Of a stretch of 43,406 bases of DNA, positions 1-6,285 are shown one piece after another. The notes beneath the pieces are model-generated. The model ran no database searches. It saw only the letters and a list, made by a program, of their open reading frames with translations, and had not been told where the DNA came from. The translations under genes were made by a program, and so were the position numbers. Source of the DNA: a virus; IMG/VR virus record IMGVR_UViG_3300017706_000454, positions 1-43,406 of that record; one strand, written 5' to 3'. Within the stretch, counting starts at the first letter, position 1; each line of letters opens with the position of its first letter.

Positions 1-245
1 AAGTCGCCTTCACCTTCAAAGCCTTCAACATTCTTGATATACATCTCAACTGGATACGCAGAAAGATACTGAGCCAAGTCATCTTCTTGGAAGATGTTGT
101 CTCTAGAAGCAGGGTTTCTTGGAATATAGAAACAGTCAAGACCAAACATCTTGATAGACTCAATAACCAAGTCTTCTATAAGATCCTGTTCACCATGTAC
201 TCTATCTACAGAACCATAGTTGTTGAAATACGAATTTGTAGCCAC
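1..245 (-). CDS. gp14: gp14-like neck / head-tail connector protein (partial, N-terminus)
   Basis: The start of a leftward gene whose 3' end lies beyond the left edge. Reading from a GTG at 243-245 gives MATNSYFNNYGSVDRV, followed by about 65 more residues including LIEDLVIESIKMFGLDCFYIPR. This resembles the N-terminus of T4-type gp14, the neck protein that with gp13 closes the filled head and joins it to the tail. The GTG lies 4 bases after the gp13 stop, with AGGATAA upstream as a weak ribosome-binding site. Because the start is GTG, a search limited to ATG misses the gene. The gp13-gp14 order is the standard T4 arrangement and supports the call. The reading frame is open to the window edge. 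Confidence 0.88.
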   Translation of the reverse strand, partial: MATNSYFNNYGSVDRVHGEQDLIEDLVIESIKMFGLDCFYIPRNPASRDNIFQEDDLAQYLSAYPVEMYIKNVEGFEGEGD

Positions 246-249
246 TCTA

Positions 250-1218
250 TTATCCTATCATATCGACTGCGGGCAAAGAATAACTTGAAGCCATTTCTTC
301 TTCAAGTCTTTGAATCTCTTCTCGTGCATCGCTTAAAATTTGTTCTCCATTGAACTGAACGCCACCGGGCAATGTCATGCCGTTGAACTTAGTGAGATTT
401 GAACCCCACTGATATTTGATTTTTGCTGTTGCATAGTTTTGTAAGAAACGATCTTTCCACAAATCTGTGTATGTAGTACCATCTACAACTTGATACGCTT
501 CGATTACAATATGAGTTCCCACAGTCAGCGATTCCAAATTAGTGTCTAGAAACAATCTATTCGTGTGTCTGTTGTAACGAATAGGTACTGCACCGACTAA
601 CATTTCTTCTAAAAGACTGATGTTAGCCATTGACATATAGAAGTGAGTCATGTTATAATTTACTATATCGTGAAGATTCTGAAGTATGAACTGATACTTT
701 GCGTTAAAGATTCCAGACCCCATACCAACATTAGACTCTGGTGTGAACACATTTACAGCACCTATGATGTTATCTGGAATCTCAATATAACCAAGTTCAA
801 ATATTCCCTTAGTGATGCCTGAGTTTGCTGAAGATTCAATTGTTGCTGTTGTGGTAGAGTCTTCTCCAGTTATAACTTCGCCATGCACAAAAGCTACATC
901 ATTAGTTGGCTTGCTATATGTAATCTCTGCGCCAGATGCCGCTAGAATTACTGCTTTAGCACCGCCTGCGCCCGTAATGACTTCGCCCACAGTAAAGTTT
1001 TCTGCTGTGCTTGTAGTAAGTTTCAGTGCTGAATTAGATACTTTGTGTTTGAAATAAGTCTTTTCTACGCCATCAAAGTGATAATCGTTATAATATGACA
1101 ATGCTTCATCAACTCTATCGTCTACTTGCTCGGTAGAAACATTGATATCTATTACTGGTTTACCCAGTTTTCTTAGACAAAACTCTTTGAAATCGGCTTT
1201 GGTTGTTGGCTGTGCCAT
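250..1218 (-). CDS. gp13: gp13-like neck protein (head completion) with an inserted GExITG module
   Basis: 322 aa; T4 gp13 is 309 aa. Its role by family is head completion: it binds the portal side of the filled head together with gp14. The N-terminus (KEFCLRKLGKPVIDINV, about residues 11-27, then QVDDRVDEALSYYNDYHFDG, 31-50) and the C-terminal half (FNAKYQF, 171-177; LPGGVQFNGEQIL, 283-295; ending LPAVDMIG) fit gp13 of marine T4-like phages. Between them, at about residues 64-136, is a low-complexity stretch holding two copies of a FxxGEVITG unit (75-83 and 110-118), which looks like an insertion into the conserved protein. The start is preceded by AGGAATAAAGC. Late-promoter-type boxes lie in the region upstream. 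It is the first leftward gene after the inverted plus-strand cassette. Confidence 0.9.
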   Translation of the reverse strand: MAQPTTKADFKEFCLRKLGKPVIDINVSTEQVDDRVDEALSYYNDYHFDGVEKTYFKHKVSNSALKLTTSTAENFTVGEVITGAGGAKAVILAASGAEITYSKPTNDVAFVHGEVITGEDSTTTATIESSANSGITKGIFELGYIEIPDNIIGAVNVFTPESNVGMGSGIFNAKYQFILQNLHDIVNYNMTHFYMSMANISLLEEMLVGAVPIRYNRHTNRLFLDTNLESLTVGTHIVIEAYQVVDGTTYTDLWKDRFLQNYATAKIKYQWGSNLTKFNGMTLPGGVQFNGEQILSDAREEIQRLEEEMASSYSLPAVDMIG

Positions 1219-1251
1219 GCTTTATTCCTAAATTATGTTGGTATAATATAC

Positions 1252-1259
1252 TATTTATA
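1252..1259 (-). promoter_or_regulatory. T4-type late promoter -10 box (leftward, gp13)
   Basis: The minus strand reads TATAAATA exactly, within GTATAAATAG, about 34 bases before the gp13 ATG. TATAAATA is the T4 late promoter consensus, read by RNA polymerase with the phage late sigma factor gp55. Role inferred from the exact match and the position upstream of a late structural gene. Confidence 0.7.
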
Positions 1260-1295
1260 CGCAATAAAATTGTACTTTGCTTTAGATGCAATGAG

Positions 1296-1313
1296 TATAA
1301 ATATTTATAAATA
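1296..1313. promoter_or_regulatory. Overlapping bidirectional T4-type late promoter boxes
   Basis: On the plus strand TATAAATA occurs at 1296-1303 and again at 1306-1313. On the minus strand it occurs at 1302-1309. The first plus box and the minus box overlap to make a 14-base perfect palindrome, TATAAATATTTATA, at 1296-1309. The site lies between divergent gene sets (gp13 leftward, the 108-aa gene rightward), so it can drive both. The plus boxes end 52 to 62 bases before the ATG at 1366. Confidence 0.7.
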
Positions 1314-1365
1314 AGTGATAACAGACTTCACTTAATTTCTATTGAAAAGGATAAAGGATTAAAAA

Positions 1366-1692
1366 ATGGCAATTCCAAATATTTTCACGATTGAGACCGG
1401 TACTAGTGCGAGTACTTATAATTACCCAACTGATGCTGGCTTTGAATATCGAGGTGGTAAAAGTACTTTTGCGTTTTCGACAGCCGCGGCTGACTTCAAT
1501 AAAGTAACAGCGATAAAAATTCAGGCATCTTTTGACGATGCTAATTGGATTGATTTGACAGATTCTGCTGATAGCCCTGTTACTGTTTCGGCTAACAGCA
1601 TACTAACTGTAGATATTGGCAAATGCAAATTAAGATTTAATACAGTAGTAGGTGCTACAACAACAGGTGTAACTAACATCACGGTATCCTAA
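1366..1692 (+). CDS. Small beta-rich structural protein, unknown function
   Basis: 108 aa, first gene of the plus-strand cassette. It has no signal peptide or membrane segment. The composition (many Thr, Ser, Ala, Asn and alternating hydrophobics, e.g. KVTAIKIQASFDDANWIDL at about 45-63) suggests a small all-beta domain of the kind found in phage decoration or fibre-associated proteins. I do not recognise a named family. AAGGATAAAGG lies just upstream of the ATG as a strong ribosome-binding site, and two late-promoter boxes lie upstream. Its stop is one base before the next gene's ATG, so it is probably co-translated with the cadherin-like adhesin and may be its partner (inference). Confidence 0.75.
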   Translation: MAIPNIFTIETGTSASTYNYPTDAGFEYRGGKSTFAFSTAAADFNKVTAIKIQASFDDANWIDLTDSADSPVTVSANSILTVDIGKCKLRFNTVVGATTTGVTNITVS

Positions 1693-1693
1693 A

Positions 1694-3127
1694 ATGGGAC
1701 ACATTCTAAAAGGGCAAGTTCGCTACACCCTTGCGGTTGAAGATGTTATTCAGCAAGGCGAAATACCTACAGACTTACAAGGAATTTCTCCTCTCGCTTT
1801 CACATCAGGCGTATCAGCTTCATTTGACGAAAATATTGATGCAGACAGCACAGTGTACACCGTTGCCGCAGAAAAGCCTGATGGAACTACCACCGGCATT
1901 ACTTATGGTATAAGTGGAACTGATGCGGGTGACTTCACTATAAACGCAAATACTGGCGTAATAACAATTGATGCAAGCCCGAACTTCGAAGCCGATCCAT
2001 CGTATTCTATTATAGTAACTGCTAATCATGCAAACTTTGATGCAATAACACGAAATGTGGCTCTTGCTGTCAATAATCTTGATGATACTGCACCAACTAT
2101 TACTTCTGGTGCTACAGCGACAGCAATCGCAGAAAATTCTGGAGCGGGTCAGGTTATTTACACTGTAACTGCTGATGATTCTAGCGATGTTTCTGGTGGT
2201 GTTACATTCTCGAAGAGTGGCACAGATCAGAGTCTCATCAACATAGACTCAACAACAGGCGCAGTCACATTAATTGCTAACCCTGATTTTGAAACTAAGT
2301 CATCTTATAGCTTTAATGTAATTGCTACAGATGCGGCATCTAATAGTTCTACTCAAGCAGTGACACTAGCAATTACTGATGTTTTTGACACCGGTCTGGC
2401 GGCGACTGGTACTCTTGGTCGATATAGTCCGACCGGTGGTTTATTCTTTCATGGCTATGAGGATTCTCAGAGCCTACCGGGCACTGCTAATAGCCACAGA
2501 GGTTCTTTATCACCATTAAGTGACAGTGCTTTCTACGGCGGTGTGACAGTTAAAGAACTTGGATATGGCAGAAACCAATACAGCAGTGCGAGTGGAACAG
2601 AGTTTAAAATCGCATTTTCGGGCGATACTAGATCGCAATCCGGGTTTAAGCTAGTGTTTACAGACAAAAATAATGTCTCACGAACATTTAGAAGCACTGA
2701 CTCCAATATGTACAGTGAAAGTTATAACAGCTTTGCTGTTCAAACTACTTATAGCTGGGATGTGACTGATAGCGATGCTCAAGCTGTGAATGTATTTACG
2801 CCATTTGTTGGAATTAGTAGTATGTCTGTCGGGACTAGCTATACTGTGGTTAATGTTCCATATCCCGCACATTCTAGCGGATCGCCAGGTCAAGGTACTA
2901 ATTCATCAAGCGACAGAGGTCAGGCTCTTATTTCTATTGGCACTGCCGCATCAGGAACCGGATTTTTTGGCGGCGGAAGAGTCATTGCTAATAGTAATAT
3001 TAGTAATGCAACTAACATAACTAACGCCCAAGATATTGAATTTTCTAATGGTCTGGTTTCTGATATGAACCGTGGCGATGCCAATGGAACAGGCGACTCC
3101 TTCTCAATCACACTTGAAGAACTATAA
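1694..3127 (+). CDS. Cadherin-like repeat adhesin / tail fibre protein
   Basis: 477 aa. Two tandem cadherin-type domains are visible at about residues 33-131 and 135-232. Each shows an acidic FDEN or AENSG start, a central TG-V-I/TL strand (NTGVITI, TTGAVTL), PxFE (PNFEA, PDFET) and a final xxVTAN or VIATD strand. The linker NNLDDTAP resembles the calcium-binding DxNDxxP linker of cadherins. The C-terminal part (about 238-477) is glycine/serine-rich and unrecognised, and is the likely tip or binding domain. Cadherin-like domains usually mediate calcium-dependent surface binding, so a host-attachment role is inferred. The gene starts one base after the preceding stop with no good ribosome-binding site of its own, so translation is probably coupled. 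It is on the opposite strand to the main fibre block. Confidence 0.75.
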   Translation: MGHILKGQVRYTLAVEDVIQQGEIPTDLQGISPLAFTSGVSASFDENIDADSTVYTVAAEKPDGTTTGITYGISGTDAGDFTINANTGVITIDASPNFEADPSYSIIVTANHANFDAITRNVALAVNNLDDTAPTITSGATATAIAENSGAGQVIYTVTADDSSDVSGGVTFSKSGTDQSLINIDSTTGAVTLIANPDFETKSSYSFNVIATDAASNSSTQAVTLAITDVFDTGLAATGTLGRYSPTGGLFFHGYEDSQSLPGTANSHRGSLSPLSDSAFYGGVTVKELGYGRNQYSSASGTEFKIAFSGDTRSQSGFKLVFTDKNNVSRTFRSTDSNMYSESYNSFAVQTTYSWDVTDSDAQAVNVFTPFVGISSMSVGTSYTVVNVPYPAHSSGSPGQGTNSSSDRGQALISIGTAASGTGFFGGGRVIANSNISNATNITNAQDIEFSNGLVSDMNRGDANGTGDSFSITLEEL

Positions 3128-3138
3128 GGAACAATATA

Positions 3139-3471
3139 ATGGCATTAAATTGGAAAGTTAATTCACTAACAACTTCTACAGAAGGCTCTTTATCAAATGT
3201 CGTTTCCCATGTTGAGTGGGAATGTACATTTATAACTGAATCGGTTTGCAGAAGAAGTTACGGTAGAATAAAATTACAAACTTCTCATTTGAACGATGAG
3301 GGGCAGTCGTTTACTCAATTTGAAGATTTAAGTGAAGATACTGTTATAGACTGGGTAAAGTCTACGCTTGGAGCGCATTCCGTGACTGAAATGGAGCAAA
3401 TTCAAGAAGGTGGCGAAGAAATTATATACAGCGATTTACGAGACACTTCAACACTACCATCTGGTTGGTAG
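3139..3471 (+). CDS. DUF7936-like small phage protein
   Basis: 110 aa. It begins MALNWKVNSLTTSTEG, has an EDTVIDWVKSTLG segment at about 85-97, and ends LPSGW. This layout (MALxW start, VIxWV motif, short Trp-ending tail) matches small proteins common in marine phages and assigned, to my recollection, to DUF7936. Function is unknown; such genes often sit beside fibre genes. It has a good ribosome-binding site (AAGGAAC) 11 bases after the previous stop. Family assignment is from memory of the pattern; no catalytic motif is visible. Confidence 0.7.
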   Translation: MALNWKVNSLTTSTEGSLSNVVSHVEWECTFITESVCRRSYGRIKLQTSHLNDEGQSFTQFEDLSEDTVIDWVKSTLGAHSVTEMEQIQEGGEEIIYSDLRDTSTLPSGW

Positions 3472-3483
3472 TTACCCATCGCA

Positions 3484-3491
3484 CATAAATA
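3484..3491 (+). promoter_or_regulatory. Late-promoter-like box upstream of the 920-aa gene
   Basis: CATAAATA, one base from the T4 late consensus TATAAATA, lies in the 51-bp gap before the ATG at 3523. This is the widest gap inside the plus-strand cassette, which favours a promoter here. One mismatch in AT-rich DNA keeps confidence moderate. Confidence 0.4.
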
Positions 3492-3522
3492 GTATGATAA
3501 CACATGAACCTAAGAGAATCGT

Positions 3523-6285
3523 ATGGCGTCTAGGAAATATCTAAAATTTGGTTTAAGAGCAGACAAGAACTTAGCTGATCTAAGTGACTCGACTATCGCT
3601 GTAGATAATATTCTAGATAATCTAGCGAGTGGTAGTAATATATTCGGTGAATCGTATAACTTCTCTAGTGCTGATATTTCTCCAATAAGACAGTTATCTT
3701 CTACTGATCTTGTAGATATCATCGATCCAGATGATGACCTACCTAAAATACTTACTGACTTAGAGGCTTCTATTCCAGTCTATGATGCGTCTTCTGTTTC
3801 TGATGATCCATTGACTGGTATACAACCAGTACAACCACAAGTTACTCTGCAAGACTACATAAACAGATTTAAAGTTGTATTAGGTGATCCACCATTTATT
3901 AATGGTGGCTCAGGTCCTTTTGCTGAATACGTTCATCCATTAAGAATAACAAACATGACGGGCGATATCAGTAACTTTACTGTCAGCTTAACTCCATCTA
4001 CAAACGCAATAAATGACTTAGTTGTTGGTAATCGATATAAGATTCTAAATAAAGGCAATATTACAAACGCCCAATGGGATTCAATAGCTGTCGTTAACGC
4101 AGGTTCATACAGTAACGGAGATATATTTATATGTGATCAGACCGTTGCGACAGTTATAGGCGCCAACACAACTGCCGAAGTCAGAGACATATCGACTCCT
4201 AGTGGTAATTATGCGCTATCAAGTAGTGCAGTTCCAACTCAAAATTTACCATCAAATGTTCTATTTACGAAAGTTACTGGAACATTACCAAACATTATTC
4301 AAACATCAGACGATTGGGATGTTGGTAGATTTCAGTGGGATAGTGCCTTACATAATTCATTCAGCGTTAATGACGGTCTTGTTCAATTTGTTGGATATCA
4401 GATAGATAACTACTTTCCACCAATCCAAACAAATGGATTATTCTTGATCGAAGAAGATACAGTTGATACTGCAAACGATGACACTAACTGGAGATTTATT
4501 AGAGGAACAAATACATCAAGAGTTATACCTAACTACAATATTACATGGCTCACAAACAGTGATGGATACACAGAAATAACATTTAGCAACAGAGAAGACT
4601 GGAGAAAAGTCGGAGTAAATATGACTGTTTCTCTCAATGGAACAGATGCCGGACAAGTCACTGAAATAAAGACAGATGGTGGAGTATATCGTGTATGCTT
4701 GTCAGTAGACTTTGGTACAACAGAAAGTAGCGGAACAACAGTTGCTGAGTTTAGTTTTGAAATTGGTGGAGATACTTTAATAGCGTATTCACAGCTTGAC
4801 TTCACGCAACCACCCGGAGACTTCAGAAGAAAAGTCAGATACACTTGTTGGTGGCCTACTGGAACTGGAGAAGGAGCAAAGATATTTGGTAAACCTGAAG
4901 GTAGTTCATATGACTTCAGTAGCCTAAATTTTTATAAAGAGCAACTAGACAGCACGTTTGTAAGTCAAAGATACAGCTATCCGTACTTTAGAGACAATAG
5001 AGCAAACATACTAAAGCAAGATGGTAACACAGAAGTTCGTATAGACAATAAATTTTTAAATGTATATCAAAAACCAGGTGTCACAAAAGATATTCTACAA
5101 AATCTTAGTGTGTTTCCAGACACGGTTGCTAGTTCATATAACACAATAACTGCAAAAACTGTTTCTGCTAAAACTGATGGAAGTATAAACGGAACTGACG
5201 CTTTTACTACTGCTGAAGTAGGAGACTTTATTGTTTCGTCTAGACATGATGGATCAAATCAACTTCACTATGTATACCAAATAGAACAAAAAGTTAGTAA
5301 CAGCAAAGTATATGTCGACCCCACATACTTAAATATAACTGGTATTTCAGAAAACTCTGGTCATAATATAGTTTTAGTTAAGAACAACGGGCTAATTGGT
5401 ATATACAAGTCAGTCGATACTAGTGGAACAAATACTTTAACTATTGAAAGAACGCAAGAAGGTATAAAGGCTAAGTATCCATTTGAAGTTGAAGAAGACT
5501 GTATTATCTATAAAGTTGACGATGGTCCTTTCGGTCCTAGTAATACTGACAGCACACACTCAACACATAGATATGGCTTCAGAGTAAGAAGTACCACTCA
5601 CAATAATAACAGAGCGGCAGTTACCGCCGATCTGACTGTAGACGCAAATCCAACAAATTCTAGTGCGACAGTATCTACGAATGACGGATTTGTTGTAGTT
5701 TACTCGTCAAAAGGATTGTTAGATAGATCAACCACTGAAGAATGTACTGGTGTTTTTGGTAGAGAAGTTACAGCAAATGCAAACTCAGGTCAGAATGAAA
5801 TTGTAGTTAATGACCCTAGTGGAATATCAGTAGGCGATCTTGTTTATTTTGATGGTACAATTCCATACGACAACACTTCGCTTGCGACAATGACGAGAGT
5901 TAAAGCAATCAGTGGAAACACGCTTCAACTAGGAAAGGGATCTCCTGCACCAAATACTAATGTTAACTTGTCTTCTTTACTGGCTGTTGGCTCAACTGTA
6001 GTTTTTGTGCCATCTAATGCTGGGCCGAATAGTGATGGTTGGGGATTGAACAACAAAGAATATTGTATTATTCCTCTAAACACAGCACCGCCTTGGGAAG
6101 GGACTGACTTAGGTCTGGCTAGCCCTGCTGTAAGCGCAACAGAAAACTTTGGTGTTATGTCAAAAGAGTTTAGATTTGTTAACTTATCTTTTGAATTACC
6201 TACTGCAAATATTACAAAATACACAGAAAACAATAACGCTAAGAAAAAGTATCTGAATGTTAAGTTTGTTCCACCTGTAAGTTAA
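3523..6285 (+). CDS. Large virion structural / fibre-like protein (920 aa)
   Basis: 920 aa. The N-terminus contains KNLADLSDSTIAVDNIL (about 15-31), like the NLxDLxD...A..NL anchor motif at the start of many phage fibre and baseplate proteins. A copy of the window's recurrent Y-x-I/W module (RYKILNKG...QWDSIAVV...GDIFIC) lies at about 171-204. The middle is a long beta-rich region with many Gly, Asn, Thr and Trp, without a recognised enzyme motif. The end (FRFVNLSFELP...YLNVKFVPPVS) is compact. No signal peptide or membrane helix is visible. Likely a baseplate-attached fibre or tail structural protein (inference). Its stop codon overlaps that of the convergent 803-aa gene by 4 bases. Confidence 0.75.
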   Translation: MASRKYLKFGLRADKNLADLSDSTIAVDNILDNLASGSNIFGESYNFSSADISPIRQLSSTDLVDIIDPDDDLPKILTDLEASIPVYDASSVSDDPLTGIQPVQPQVTLQDYINRFKVVLGDPPFINGGSGPFAEYVHPLRITNMTGDISNFTVSLTPSTNAINDLVVGNRYKILNKGNITNAQWDSIAVVNAGSYSNGDIFICDQTVATVIGANTTAEVRDISTPSGNYALSSSAVPTQNLPSNVLFTKVTGTLPNIIQTSDDWDVGRFQWDSALHNSFSVNDGLVQFVGYQIDNYFPPIQTNGLFLIEEDTVDTANDDTNWRFIRGTNTSRVIPNYNITWLTNSDGYTEITFSNREDWRKVGVNMTVSLNGTDAGQVTEIKTDGGVYRVCLSVDFGTTESSGTTVAEFSFEIGGDTLIAYSQLDFTQPPGDFRRKVRYTCWWPTGTGEGAKIFGKPEGSSYDFSSLNFYKEQLDSTFVSQRYSYPYFRDNRANILKQDGNTEVRIDNKFLNVYQKPGVTKDILQNLSVFPDTVASSYNTITAKTVSAKTDGSINGTDAFTTAEVGDFIVSSRHDGSNQLHYVYQIEQKVSNSKVYVDPTYLNITGISENSGHNIVLVKNNGLIGIYKSVDTSGTNTLTIERTQEGIKAKYPFEVEEDCIIYKVDDGPFGPSNTDSTHSTHRYGFRVRSTTHNNNRAAVTADLTVDANPTNSSATVSTNDGFVVVYSSKGLLDRSTTEECTGVFGREVTANANSGQNEIVVNDPSGISVGDLVYFDGTIPYDNTSLATMTRVKAISGNTLQLGKGSPAPNTNVNLSSLLAVGSTVVFVPSNAGPNSDGWGLNNKEYCIIPLNTAPPWEGTDLGLASPAVSATENFGVMSKEFRFVNLSFELPTANITKYTENNNAKKKYLNVKFVPPVS
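4021..4137 (+). repeat. Y-x-I/W protein module copy in the 920-aa protein
   Basis: Encodes about residues 167-205: VVGNRYKILNKG, then a W four residues after ITNA, then GDIFIC. It fits the Y-x-I...G...W...G...F pattern found in many other proteins of this window. Confidence 0.6.

Noticed and set aside
87-353. 88-codon open frame on the plus strand across the gp13/gp14 junction
   Set aside because: It lies antisense to two recognised neck genes, and its translation resembles no protein family.
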